A DNA stretch of 64,000 nt from Petasospora fabianii (lineage: Eukaryota; Ascomycota; Saccharomycetes; Phaffomycetales; Wickerhamomycetaceae), in contig CP048720.1 of assembly GCA_022641835.1 (NCBI GenBank), positions 434,001 through 498,000 on the forward strand, in the 5' to 3' direction. The translations under genes and the position numbers were made by a program. The notes under the pieces were generated by a model. It ran no database searches, was not told the origin of the DNA, and saw nothing but the letters and a program-made list of their open reading frames with translations. Shown piece after piece: positions 19,100 to 28,965 of this stretch (the stretch's first letter is position 1; each line of letters begins with the position of its first letter).

Positions 19100-19891
19100 A
19101 TGTCATTAGGATCACAACAGTTGCCATACTTTGGTAAACAGTATTATGGCCCACTTGAAACGGGGTTTGATGCGATTGATGGTCAACAGGGTCCAGCACC
19201 ATTGAGTGACCATTCACAAAACACACCTGCGACATATGATGATTATGATAATTTTACCTCGATTAATTTGAATCTAGGGTTCCAGGATACTAATGGAGGG
19301 CAGGCCCCACAGTTGCAATCTCATGGCAGCTCCCATAGTCATCCACATGCTCACACCCATAATCAAACTCACAACCATAATCATACTCATACTCATACTC
19401 ATAATCATCCACAACACACTTCTTCTAACGACAGTAATGCCCATGTCAGTGCTCATATGCACAACTCTAACGACGCTAACGACACAAACTACCCTCACCA
19501 TCAGACATCTTCTACAAATGGTACACATCCAGAGGCCCCTACTAGTGTCTTACAAGCTACTACTCTTGCATCAACAATTCCAGAGCCAGTACATGAACAA
19601 CCATTTTACGTTAATGCTAAACAGTATCATCGTATCTTGAAAAGACGTATTGCTCGTGCCAAACTTGAAGAATCGCTTAAAGTTGCCCGAGGAAGAAGAC
19701 CATATCTTCATGAGTCTCGTCATAAACATGCAATGAGAAGGCCTCGTGGTCAAGGTGGTCGCTTCCTTACAGCTGCAGAGATTGCAGAGAGAGATAAACT
19801 TGAGAAACAGAAGAAAGAACAGGAGGAACAACAAAAACAGCAGGCTTTGCAAGAGGAACAAGGTGAACTGCGCAGTATAGAGACGAGTTGA
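19100..19891 (+). CDS. HAP2: CCAAT-binding factor subunit Hap2 (NF-YA)
   Basis: This 263-residue protein carries the NF-YA core at about 167-222: [17 protein letters not shown], the subunit-association helix that contacts Hap3/Hap5, followed by the DNA-recognition part with [18 protein letters not shown] and the GGRF end. With Hap3, Hap5 and Hap4 it activates respiratory genes. Residues 79-123 are a striking His-rich tract of HxH pairs encoded by a CATACT/CATAAT simple repeat. The C-terminus is a Lys/Glu/Gln coiled coil. S. cerevisiae Hap2 has the same core with Gln- rather than His-rich flanks. The start is the first ATG after the promoter. Confidence 0.96.
   Translation: MSLGSQQLPYFGKQYYGPLETGFDAIDGQQGPAPLSDHSQNTPATYDDYDNFTSINLNLGFQDTNGGQAPQLQSHGSSHSHPHAHTHNQTHNHNHTHTHTHNHPQHTSSNDSNAHVSAHMHNSNDANDTNYPHHQTSSTNGTHPEAPTSVLQATTLASTIPEPVHEQPFYVNAKQYHRILKRRIARAKLEESLKVARGRRPYLHESRHKHAMRRPRGQGGRFLTAAEIAERDKLEKQKKEQEEQQKQQALQEEQGELRSIETS
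19370..19412 (+). repeat. Hexanucleotide-like CATACT/CATAAT repeat coding for His-rich tract
   Basis: Short imperfect units of CATACT and CATAAT encode the alternating His-Asn/His-Thr part of Hap2. A pure-repeat centre (three CATACT units) suggests recent length changes. Confidence 0.7.
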
Positions 19892-20524
19892 TGTACTATT
19901 GTGTTATACCCAACTTTCCTTTCTCAAAGGAAGTTAAAAAAACAAAGACTTACGATCTTACGCCCCCAACTTCTCCCTGATTTCTTGACAAAATTGTCTG
20001 TTGACGTGACGGTGATAATGTCGACCTTGGTGTCGGTGCCCACTCCACACACACGCTTCATGTTATCACCAATTCATGGTGATTTTTTGTCCCCCACCCC
20101 CACATTATTTTGATTTATTTTTGATGAGTTAGGATTTGACGAAGAACTGAATAACTATATTATTAAGAAGAAGAAAAAAAAACCTCTGTGTATAAAGGAT
20201 TATACGACTTTTCTGTTTTATCTTGTGTGGTGTAGTTGTGGCTTTGTGGGGTTATCTCAATAAACTCTGCGTCAGCGGAGAAATAACCCCAGTGAACCGT
20301 CTTTAGGCATTATACAGTCTCCAATTGACAACTACAATACAAGTATAATCGTGTCTTCGCTATGGGTTTCTTGCGTTGTGTCTATGAGACACATAAGACG
20401 CCCCGCTTACCCGATTAGGCCTTATCTCCTCTTGAGCTACATGGACAATAAAATGACATAAATTGAAGAGATTGGGGAGACATATACCCTATTGACTTCT
20501 TCCAAAGGGTGATACAATCAAACA
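19892..20524. promoter_or_regulatory. HAP2 terminator and amidohydrolase promoter with Reb1- and GATA-type sites
   Basis: No gene is seen in these 630 bases. Near the downstream gene are TTACCCG (20407-20413, Reb1-type) and CTTATC (20421-20426, a GATAAG element on the minus strand), with another TTATC at 20252-20256. GATA factors drive nitrogen catabolite genes in yeasts. Confidence 0.45.
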
Positions 20525-21634
20525 ATGACAAAGCCAAAGACTATGGAGACGGTCAAACAGGGCCAATTTTACGATACACATATCCCATACGCAAAGTTAA
20601 CAGGATCAACACCATATGATATTGGTCGTCAACACGGTTTAGCTGCAAAATTACAAATCTCTCGTGCTATTGAGATCTATGCTAAGCTCTATAAAGATTC
20701 TCGTGGTGTCACTTGGTCAGTTGCCCGTTCTCGTGCTCAAAAGTACTTGCCAGTGTTAAACAAGCATCCTGATATCTTACAAGAGTTACAAGGTGTTGCT
20801 GATGGTTCTGATAAAGATCTAATTGATATCTTAACACTCAACGTTAGAAGTGAAATCACAATGGTGGATGTCTCAGATGGTTGTACCTCTTTAGCACAGA
20901 GACAAACCACCACAGGTGATGTCTTTGTTGGTCAAAATTGGGATTGGATCCCTGATATTGACGAATGTACCATTTGGCTTGATGTGATTCAAGAGGGGAA
21001 ACCAAGAATCCTGTTTCTGGCTGAAGCTGGTATCATTGGTAAGTATGGCTATAACAACTCCGGTTTAGCTATTATGTTAAATGCCATTCCTGCAAACGAA
21101 GTGGCTTATGATAAGTTGCCAATCCATTTCACTCTGCGTAGGGCACTTGAACAGACTTCAGTCGATGCTGCTATCAACTACTTGAACCAAAATGGATGTG
21201 CAAGTTGTGCTAATCTTCTCATGGGTGATCCTAAAAGATGGTGTACTGTCGAAGTAAGTCCAAAGAAGATTGCAGTTGTTCTTCCAGATGAAACTACAGG
21301 TGTTGTCTCTCACACAAACCATATTGTTGATGAGGAACTTGCTAAGTTATTCCCCTGTGATAAGCCATTCATGTCGTCTCCAGTGAGATACAAGAGACTT
21401 ATTCAGTTGAATCAGAGCTCTGATGCCAGTTTTGAATCGTTTAGAGAAAGATTAAGTGATACAGAGAATGGCCATCAATCCATTTGTCACTATCCCGTTC
21501 CTAACGCTGTTGGTCTCGGTCGTTGTGTCACTCTTTACACCATCATTGTTAACACAACTACTCTCGAGGGAAACTTCACCATTGGCCAACCAGCTGATAA
21601 CCCAACACAGTACAAACTGTTTTTCAGTGTTTAG
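20525..21634 (+). CDS. Acyl-CoA:6-APA acyltransferase-like (peptidase C45) Ntn amidohydrolase
   Basis: This 369-residue protein belongs to the family of the Penicillium penDE product (isopenicillin-N acyltransferase, C45 Ntn hydrolases). The signature VSDGCTSLA lies at 116-124; Cys120 would be the nucleophile, exposed by autocatalytic cleavage after Gly119, which yields small and large subunits. The downstream GQNWDW (136-141) and NNSGLAIMLNA motifs fit the family. There is no peroxisomal C-terminal tripeptide (it ends FFSV), unlike the Penicillium enzyme, so it is probably cytosolic. The true substrate in yeasts is unknown; an N-acyl amino acid or small peptide amide is likelier than a beta-lactam. 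Codons are T/A-rich. Confidence 0.85.
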   Translation: MTKPKTMETVKQGQFYDTHIPYAKLTGSTPYDIGRQHGLAAKLQISRAIEIYAKLYKDSRGVTWSVARSRAQKYLPVLNKHPDILQELQGVADGSDKDLIDILTLNVRSEITMVDVSDGCTSLAQRQTTTGDVFVGQNWDWIPDIDECTIWLDVIQEGKPRILFLAEAGIIGKYGYNNSGLAIMLNAIPANEVAYDKLPIHFTLRRALEQTSVDAAINYLNQNGCASCANLLMGDPKRWCTVEVSPKKIAVVLPDETTGVVSHTNHIVDEELAKLFPCDKPFMSSPVRYKRLIQLNQSSDASFESFRERLSDTENGHQSICHYPVPNAVGLGRCVTLYTIIVNTTTLEGNFTIGQPADNPTQYKLFFSV

Positions 21635-21830
21635 ATTTAGCCTGCAGGCAGACAGACAGGCAGACGAGCCAGACTATCTATTTATATCTTCATTCAATCC
21701 ATTCATTATCGTCGTATATGCTATGTGCAAGAACTTTTGTGTAACAACTATGTACTAACGTGTTCAAGACCTTTGATCGGGTCACATGTATCTTCAGCTT
21801 CTCTTCCATGTATCTTTAGCTCCCTCTTTC

Positions 21831-22235
21831 TCACCACAACCAACCCTTCTTATTCGACTTGAGTTCAGCTTGCTCCTTAGCAAGCTTTTCCTGTTCTTCT
21901 TTGGCAAGTTTCTCCTTCTTCTCCGCTATCAAAATTCTTCTCTGCTTATCAAGCTCCTCTGGTTTTTGCAATTGAAGAATACAATTGTTCATGGTGTCTC
22001 TAGCTTTTCTGCAAGTGAAGATGTTCATCAATCCAGCATCTCTCGAGCACTGAGCAAACACTAATCACATATGTTAGTATCATGGTTCAACTTGAAACGT
22101 TAAAAGAAAGCAGCACATACAACTAACAACCTCATCACATTCCTTATAGGCATGTTCTTTCCATCTCTTTCTAGCCTCCTTCTCTTCGTTCGGCGTGAGA
22201 ACCCAAACAGGTAACTTGGCGTTGTGTGAGTTCAT
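21831..22235 (-). CDS. CMC1: Cx9C protein Cmc1 (cytochrome oxidase assembly), two exons
   Basis: Exon 1 (22235-22121) reads MNSHNAKLPVWVLTPNEEKE and ends in the codon split. A 60-base intron (22120-22061; GTATGT, TACTAAC at 22073-22079, TAG) precedes exon 2 (22060-21831). The spliced product is 114 residues with the twin Cx9C pairs ECDEVVSLFAQC and TCRKARDTMNNC, each with exactly nine residues between cysteines; the first pair exists only after splicing. Length and the LPVWVLTP motif match S. cerevisiae Cmc1 (111 residues), an intermembrane-space protein imported by Mia40 and acting in Cox1 maturation. The tail is Lys/Glu-rich. It is divergent from SPC24. Confidence 0.93.
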
Positions 22236-22524
22236 AATCTCTATCTATCTTGACTCTGTATACTAAGTAAATAGGAATTAAAGAGATAAAAGGACAAAAG
22301 GAATAAAAAGTCTTAATGGTTTGATTTTGTAGAAAAATCTGTTGGGGCCACGATCGTGACTTCCTAATACGGTAGTTTCCTTATTAGGTCTTTTCCGGAA
22401 TATTTTGAAGTCTAAAACGTAAACAAAGCAGTGCAAGATGAACAAACTCACTATTGCATTGTTTTATCCATTAAACTAAGTAAACCCTGTTCTATTGATT
22501 GCTTCAAGGTTTAAAGACTACAAG

Positions 22525-23227
22525 ATGGTGTTACAGATCGACCCAGCTGAGCTTCTTAGAGAGACGCTTGAAGGATGTGATATTGAAACAGATATCGATA
22601 CAATCGACCGTATAGCGGAGAACCTACGCGTTCTTCAAACAGAACGAGAGAATAAGATCGTTACGGGTCAACAGGAGTTGCAGAGTGAGTGCATTACAAA
22701 TAGAATGCTTTGTTGTTCAAGCTTACTAACACATGATTCCAGCACTCTCAGGGAAGCTAGCACAACAGAAGCAGGTGGTACAAGAGATGGAGGCATCAAA
22801 AGTTAGAAATGAAATCAAATCACGAATCAAAGAATCTCAGAATGCCGAATTGGACATAAACAAGGCACTTAAAGAGCTCACATCTGCAAGACAAGAACTC
22901 TCAACTAATATGAGTAACTTAGTTGATGAATTGAACTCTTTGGAGAAGCAAATTGAAGATCTTGATTACATAGAGGAACCTGAAGATAAGGATGCAGTTG
23001 TGTATGTACCCCGATTTCTATCAATCTCTGGTCAATTTGAAAGCAGAATACTAACAGCAAACAGGCTTAAACTTATGGTTTACAGAAAGCTTGGATTGAA
23101 AGTTGATCTCAAATCATCAGTGCTTATCATTTACAATAAGGAGAAGAACTTGACAGACTTCTTGAACTACGGTGATGACAAGTACAGTGATTACTTCATC
23201 TCAAATTACATCTGGGATAGATTTTGA
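22525..23227 (+). CDS. SPC24: Kinetochore Ndc80-complex subunit Spc24, three exons
   Basis: Exon 1 is 22525-22684 and intron 1 is 22685-22742 (58 bases; GTGAGT, TACTAAC at 22724-22730, CAG). Exon 2 is 22743-23001. Predicted intron 2 is 23002-23064 (63 bases; GTATGT, TACTAAC at 23049-23055, CAG), and exon 3 is 23065-23227. The second intron is a multiple of three with no stop, so the unspliced frame also reads through (214 residues). Spliced, the protein has 193 residues and the junction VVLKLMVYRKLG matches the yeast NILKLKLYRSLG. The N-terminal half is a coiled coil pairing with Spc25; the C-terminal globular RWD-like domain ends YIWDRF like S. cerevisiae Spc24. The start is the ATG at 22525; the frame upstream lacks another ATG. 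Confidence 0.92.
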
Positions 23228-23490
23228 TTGATGAGGTGGTCTTTTGTTGTGCTGTTTAGTTCTCTTGTCTGATTTATTGGTGTATTGTTGTAATGAGTTA
23301 CGAGATGGTATTTTAGAAACCTGCATACAGTAGCACCCTAACGTATCCTTACCATAGGTTTGTCTACACTACCATCATGGCTAGCACTGCAGCATTGTAT
23401 TAATATGGTCATGAAAATTCGTTCGCATCCTATGTACATCTCACAAATCATCCTTCAATCTCTTCACCAATGAAGAACTCCACCACACCC

Positions 23491-23925
23491 TCAGAAGTAC
23501 TCTGGGTTAACTCTCTGTGTCTTCTTAGTCCACTTTGGAGTTCTATGCACACTCTTTCTGTACCCCTTCTCAAATCTATCAAAGACTGTATACTTGTCAA
23601 GTGGCTTCATCTCAGCCTCAGTTGGAAGCTTAGCGTATTTGGCAATGAGATGTTTAGCATCGGACTGGTACTCGGTCTTACCCTTAAGACCATCAAAGAC
23701 AGATGCTATCACACGATCAACTGACTGGAGACGCTTACGGTGACGGTATTTCTGGTGAGATGACATCGTATGTGGGATCTTCCTGTGAAACTGGGTTAGT
23801 ATCTTGAGTGAAATCAATCATTATAATCTAGTTGGGAACCGAGATGGCTCACACCCAAAATAGACAAAGACATACCACAAGAGACCTCCGAGTAGCGTGT
23901 TGGTGCTTCTGAATGGACCAAACAT
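23491..23925 (-). CDS. MRPL31: Mitochondrial ribosomal protein Mrpl31 (mL60), two exons
   Basis: Exon 1 (23925-23876) encodes MFGPFRSTNTLLGGLLW up to a split Trp codon. A 93-base intron (23875-23783; GTATGT, TACTAAC at 23795-23801, CAG) follows; exon 2 is 23782-23491, beginning KIPHTMSSHQ. The spliced protein has 113 residues and matches S. cerevisiae Mrpl31 at both ends: MFGPF, GGLLWKIP, DKYTxFD, KGYRK, RxPKWT and QRVNPEYF. It is a component of the large mitoribosomal subunit. The ATG giving MSSHQ in exon 2 is internal. It is convergent with SPC24. Confidence 0.94.
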
Positions 23926-24201
23926 CGTTAATAATTTATGCTTAGTTGAGTCGAGTCAGAGAGAACAACGGAAGTGAACCTCTCTCTTTTAAAGGCGTCC
24001 ATCTCCAAGCATTAATATCGACCGGCCATAAAAAAAAAAAAAATCAAGTTCGCGCTACATCCAGACACCACTTATGAATAGTCCCTCCAAAGTACTCTCA
24101 AGAGTCAAATCTTTTACAAATCTATGATTTAATTAGTTGATGATATATGCACATTGATCCTATTACCGAATGTTTTGTATCGGGTATTACGATTAAGAGC
24201 C

Positions 24202-27078
24202 TCAGAAGCCCAAAACAGCCAAGTTCTTGACTCCATCAGCACTCATCTGACTCTTGACCTGATTGATAAAAGAGCCACCAAATTGCTCATTCATCTTCTT
24301 TAACTGCTCGACAAAGTACACCTTGCCCTGGTCGAAAGTCATATTGGTTGGATCGAAAGGCTTTGAGGCAATACTTGACAAACGGGAAAAGTTCGAACCG
24401 AATGATGAAACTTCCTCCATTTCCAACTCCATCATCTCATCTGTATCAGCGGTTGCATTACGGATGGATTCCGAAGTGGTGATCTGAATCAAAGTCTCCA
24501 ATGTTGGGACCAACAGCTTCTGATACTCACCTTGTAAGAACTTGGAAGAGGTGATGAGGTGGGAGAAACCAATAATGACAATCTTCTTCTCGTTCAAGTT
24601 ACCAATATTAGGAATCGATGGGAGAAGGAACTGCTCGTAGATGGTACCAAAGATACCTGACTGAACTTGGTCGAGGAATTCAATAGCGTAATCGGTGGAC
24701 TTGATCACAGTCAATTTCGAGATGAAGGCAACAAGTCTCTTGACATACTTCTCTGTTCTAGAGTTCTGCAATCTTTGTAACAACAAGACTGCAATATTCT
24801 TGGTGTATTCACCAATCTTATCATCTGGGAACTTGAACAAGATGGATTCAAGCAAATCAAAACCGTAATACTCATTCAACTTAGAGGAGATCAACTTCTG
24901 GAAAACACCAAGCAAGGCCGTAATATCAGTAAATCCGGAATAGTCAACGGAAATGATGGCTTGCAACAAACGAGTCACAGCTGGAATATTACCCTTAAAC
25001 TCCCAGACACTTGGAGAGAGTAATGGCTGAATAAGTTGCTTGTAAGGTTCTGGTAATGGAGTACCCTGTGGGGCAATCTCGAGCAAATAGGCAAGGATTT
25101 GGAACGTGTATGGGACAAACTCTTGAACATCGGCACCAAGAAGTTCGAGGAATGCAGGGACAGTAGCAGACATGAAACCCTGCCAGTTCTGTGGGGTTGT
25201 ACCGTTGTACTTGATAAGCACGGCGATAGACTCGAATGTATAATGGGAGAACTTTGGGTTCGATGGATTTTTGGAGATGACAGCGACAATAGAGAGCAAA
25301 TTCTTGAGGAGCTCTGGGGCAATGGTAGAGATGGAATCATCAGCAATGCTCATGACTCTCATAAGTGTTTTCATCAAAAACTCATTCTCAGCAAGTTTCT
25401 CTGGAGTAGAAGAATGCTTCAAGATGAGTTGGAACAAGTTGGTCAAGAGTTCCTGAACAAAGCCCTGGATGTCTGTTTTGTTGAACATGAGTTTCTTGTT
25501 CTCGCCTCTCAAGGACAAGATACGCTCAATAGTGATGGATGCATATGTGTACTGAACGTACTCAGAGGACTGGAGATGCTTGTTGAGAATTGGGAATGAC
25601 TCAAGCAACTGCTGCTTGGTCAACTGACTTCTGAAAGTGTAAATGTACTTGATGGCATCAACCTTCAAGATAGGGTGAATGTTGTCATTGACCAAATCAG
25701 AGACAATGTTGTTGGCAAAGAACTGAACAACGTCCAACAAGATATTTGTCGATGTGATACCAGAGTTTGAAATTGTCGAAACTCTGGATGCCAATGCACC
25801 AAAGAGGTAAATGGAAAGATCCTTGTACTTCCATTGTGATGGGTTGTTTGCGTATTCCTGCAAATAATGTGTGATGTAACTCATGACGACTTGTGTAACG
25901 AGCGGTTCATTCTTGGACTTGAGTTCTCTGAGGAAATCGATAGATCCTCTTCTTCTTGTGTCGGAATCCGATCCCTCCAAGTCTCTTCTAATGTACTCAA
26001 TTGGATCATCTTCGAACAATTCCTCATCGGACTCTCTAACGGTCAAATTTGGAATGATAATTCTCTCTGTGATCTCCTTCATACCAGCCTCAGTGCTAAA
26101 CACTTCGGAATGCTTTGGCAATCTAGCGACACATGTGAGGAAAGAAAGCAACTTGGAGACCAGAATGTCGTATTTTGGTTGTGTACCAATGGTGGTAAGC
26201 AAGTTCCAGACGGACTGGACAAACTGCATGATGAGCGGCTCGAACACATCTTCGTATCTAGTGGTGTACAACTGGATCAATTCAGAGATTGCAGTCTTGA
26301 CCTTCGTGACAACGTCTGTCTCTGTTTCTTCATCATCGTCCCTTAGTACAGGGTTGTCGTAAATGAGATACTTGTGAATCAATCCCATACCGTCGTTCAT
26401 GTTGTCTTCAAAGAATTCTGGGATATCCTGACAGTTGAGATCATGGTAGATCTTGACGAGAAGTAGAAGCACATCGAACAAAATTTGGAGCTGTGCCTTG
26501 TTACTAGCACTTTCAGTGATCAAGGTATCGACTCTCTTAAGTAAATGAAGGAATGGCTGTTGGAACTTGTCAAGGACGAGTTTGATCTCGAGGAAGAGTG
26601 CATCGGATCTAAAGAGTGGTCTCCATCTCTTGAAGATGGAGTGAGCAACTGTAAGCACACCCTTGTTGGTTACCATGTCATCATCACTGAGCTTGGACAC
26701 AAGATCATCAATAAGAGTTGGCCAACGCTCAGGGAAGTCGGAATCGGCAATGATGGAGATGGCCTCACCAATCTGGATCTGGAGATTGTTCGGGAGTGTA
26801 ATCATGAGTGGAATGATTTCGGACTTGATAGCATCAACATCTCCGTTCAAATAGTTACCATCCTCATCAACCCAACGGCGCTTGATAAAGTTCTTGAAGA
26901 ACAACGCCGCAGCGAGACGAGTCGAAGTTGGGAGGTTCTGCGAGGCCACAACGTGGAGAAGCGTAAGCGAGAAGCCACTCTGTGACTCCTGCGAACGCAG
27001 CTGTTGCTCGGCCTGTTTGGCAGTGGCCGGAGCAAGCGATTGCTCCAGCACAAAGGCAATAGACTCGAGATCTGACAT
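24202..27078 (-). CDS. CSE1: Nuclear export receptor for importin-alpha, Cse1
   Basis: This 958-residue HEAT-repeat exportin returns importin-alpha to the cytoplasm with Ran-GTP. Near-identity with S. cerevisiae Cse1 (960 residues) runs from MSDLE through FFKNFIKRRWVDEDGN, IADSDFPERWPTL, LTVAHSIFKRWRPLFRSD, FEDDPIEYIRRDLEGSD and the Cse1 C-terminal domain (ISxKPFDP near the end). The open frame extends to 27306, but those 76 residues have no counterpart, so the ATG at 27078 is chosen. CTG codons in the first 30 residues fall at positions that are Leu in S. cerevisiae, evidence for the standard code. Confidence 0.97.
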   Translation of the reverse strand: MSDLESIAFVLEQSLAPATAKQAEQQLRSQESQSGFSLTLLHVVASQNLPTSTRLAAALFFKNFIKRRWVDEDGNYLNGDVDAIKSEIIPLMITLPNNLQIQIGEAISIIADSDFPERWPTLIDDLVSKLSDDDMVTNKGVLTVAHSIFKRWRPLFRSDALFLEIKLVLDKFQQPFLHLLKRVDTLITESASNKAQLQILFDVLLLLVKIYHDLNCQDIPEFFEDNMNDGMGLIHKYLIYDNPVLRDDDEETETDVVTKVKTAISELIQLYTTRYEDVFEPLIMQFVQSVWNLLTTIGTQPKYDILVSKLLSFLTCVARLPKHSEVFSTEAGMKEITERIIIPNLTVRESDEELFEDDPIEYIRRDLEGSDSDTRRRGSIDFLRELKSKNEPLVTQVVMSYITHYLQEYANNPSQWKYKDLSIYLFGALASRVSTISNSGITSTNILLDVVQFFANNIVSDLVNDNIHPILKVDAIKYIYTFRSQLTKQQLLESFPILNKHLQSSEYVQYTYASITIERILSLRGENKKLMFNKTDIQGFVQELLTNLFQLILKHSSTPEKLAENEFLMKTLMRVMSIADDSISTIAPELLKNLLSIVAVISKNPSNPKFSHYTFESIAVLIKYNGTTPQNWQGFMSATVPAFLELLGADVQEFVPYTFQILAYLLEIAPQGTPLPEPYKQLIQPLLSPSVWEFKGNIPAVTRLLQAIISVDYSGFTDITALLGVFQKLISSKLNEYYGFDLLESILFKFPDDKIGEYTKNIAVLLLQRLQNSRTEKYVKRLVAFISKLTVIKSTDYAIEFLDQVQSGIFGTIYEQFLLPSIPNIGNLNEKKIVIIGFSHLITSSKFLQGEYQKLLVPTLETLIQITTSESIRNATADTDEMMELEMEEVSSFGSNFSRLSSIASKPFDPTNMTFDQGKVYFVEQLKKMNEQFGGSFINQVKSQMSADGVKNLAVLGF

Positions 27079-27463
27079 GGCGGATGCGACTGGAATGGAC
27101 AAATCTCTTCTCCTAGCAGTTAAAGAGTAGTTGTGGAAGGCAACCGATCTTTTGTTTTGATTTCGCTGGTGAAAAAAATCGCGAATGGTTGGGGCAGCAT
27201 AATGTAAATACTCATTTTCAGGTACAGAGAACTTCCCTTTCTCTTGAGGGTTTGGAGTCTTATGAGAGAGTCTATTGGATATATAATCAGGTGCCGGTAT
27301 GATCACATCTTACTTAAGCAGCTGGGTAAAGATCCCTCTGCCTGGGTTAGAAAGCGTGGATCTGCTTCAGAGTAGCTAAGGTTAAGATATGGGGCAGTCA
27401 TCTTACACTGGTTGATTATAAACTGACGTCATGCTATTCTTTCTCCATATATACAGTAATTTT

Positions 27464-28504
27464 TTATAGTTTGTTCTTACGCTTATAAGCATTGAGCAAT
27501 TCAATAGCCTTGTGTGCCATACCCAAACCCGATTGGTAACCATAGCCAGAGGCACCATAGTTATGGATCAAGATCTTTCCCTCAGGTTGGATCTCTTCAA
27601 GCTCAATTCTCACACCACCATGTCTCGATGGTCTCAATCCAGCTGCGACTCTTGAGATTACTAGTGGTTTGTCAAGGATTTTTGGGAGAAGTTCCGTCGT
27701 TCTCTTGATGATGTCCTCTGTTTGGTCTTTGAAAGTATCAGCAGTCCAGTCATCCTTTCCCATGAATCCACCAAGTACAAGCTCACCGTTGGAGTGTGGA
27801 CGTGGGATGATATATGTGCAATAGTCATCACCCCATCTCATCTTGTTTTCCTGAATATGTGGAGCACGAAGAACAACGACTTGACCACGGGTAGGATAGA
27901 TATTGGCATCTTGGACTCCACCAAGGGAACGAGCACCGATACCAGTGCAGTTAAAGACGTACTTTGTAGAACTAAAGAGATAAGCCTGGGATATATGTGT
28001 AATGACCCTTCTCTCGAATGTGACGCCAGTAGACTCAAGATACTTTTGGAAGTTTGCGAGGAACATTGGACAGTTGAAGTTCCACATAGTTGACTTGGCA
28101 CCAAACTTGACTCCTTCAGGAAGTTCGGACTCTGGAATGATGTGGTAGTCTTTCACATAGGTCTTACGGGAAGTAATTACCGCAGAGGACAAGTCACTAT
28201 CCCAAAACTCGGTTGATGGAAGATAGTCAAGACCACATTCTGGACCACCAAGTAGTCTCTGAATCTTTGACAGATTGGTATAAGTGTATTTGTCAAAGGC
28301 AATGGAGTCTGGATCTGAAGGACTGATACCGGAGAAGTTACCACCGGCCCATGGTGATGTATAGTTGATTGATTGGTCACCAGGGAGGTACTGGGCGGCA
28401 ACATGAATAGTCTTTGGGTCGACACCGAGATTGGTGATGAGCTCGTAAGCGGTGTAAAGACCGATGATTCCAGCTCCAACTATGACGTACTGGTTCTCAG
28501 ACAT
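27464..28504 (-). CDS. D-amino-acid oxidase, copy 1
   Basis: This 346-residue FAD enzyme oxidises D-amino acids to 2-oxo acids, ammonia and hydrogen peroxide. The dinucleotide-binding motif GAGIIG is at 10-15, the conserved active-site Arg lies in AAGLRPSRHGG, and the DAO signature HNYGASGYGYQSGLGMA is near the C-terminus. It ends in NKL, a near-consensus PTS1, fitting peroxisomal location beside catalase. A paralogue about 80% identical by eye lies at 30887-31927 with the hydantoinase between, all on the same strand. The 3' flanks of the two copies are also similar, pointing to a segmental duplication. A TATA-rich stretch lies at 28581-28600. Confidence 0.95.
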   Translation of the reverse strand: MSENQYVIVGAGIIGLYTAYELITNLGVDPKTIHVAAQYLPGDQSINYTSPWAGGNFSGISPSDPDSIAFDKYTYTNLSKIQRLLGGPECGLDYLPSTEFWDSDLSSAVITSRKTYVKDYHIIPESELPEGVKFGAKSTMWNFNCPMFLANFQKYLESTGVTFERRVITHISQAYLFSSTKYVFNCTGIGARSLGGVQDANIYPTRGQVVVLRAPHIQENKMRWGDDYCTYIIPRPHSNGELVLGGFMGKDDWTADTFKDQTEDIIKRTTELLPKILDKPLVISRVAAGLRPSRHGGVRIELEEIQPEGKILIHNYGASGYGYQSGLGMAHKAIELLNAYKRKNKL

Positions 28505-28965
28505 TTTGCCACTCGTGTTTGATCAACGGATGTACATGATGATCACATAGATCAGTTCTTTGTAGCTTTAGCTCATTCTCTATATATTTATATATAAATA
28601 AGGATGGTGCGCTGTGACTTGCTTGAAATGGAGGAGCGGACCAAAGCCAATGTAGTGGGAAGGCCAAGCGAGCTGCTCGGTACGGCTTACGGCTTTCGGT
28701 GGAAAGCTTTGAGAGTGTTATATAGAGCCCACTTTGTCTTAGCTAACCCCAAAGTGTACGGTTATGAACGCTTCAATAGTCGTTGCCAATAGACTTCCCT
28801 TGTAGTTCACATTCATTTTGAAGAATGAATCAATTATTCCCCGCTTTTCTCCAATCAGCACCTCGAACAGCGAGAGTATCTCTCTAGTCTCGACAGAGAA
28901 CTCATCTTTAAAGTGTTCATCTAGCGACCCAATGTTGCATGAATTACATCTCACAGAATCCATGG
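28505..28965. promoter_or_regulatory. DAO copy 1 promoter / hydantoinase 3' region
   Basis: These 460 bases hold a TATATATTTATATATAAATA stretch (28581-28600) about 80 bases before the DAO ATG. A 76-codon minus-strand frame at 28739-28969 has no recognisable features. I see no GATAAG element here, unlike the neighbouring promoters. Confidence 0.4.

Noticed and set aside
21753-21759. TACTAAC downstream of the C45 gene
   Set aside because: No donor or coding exon fits; it lies in the 3' intergenic region.
24202-27078. Possible CUG-Ser (CTG clade) genetic code
   Set aside because: CTG codons in CSE1 (for example in its first 30 residues) fall at positions that are Leu in S. cerevisiae, so standard decoding fits.
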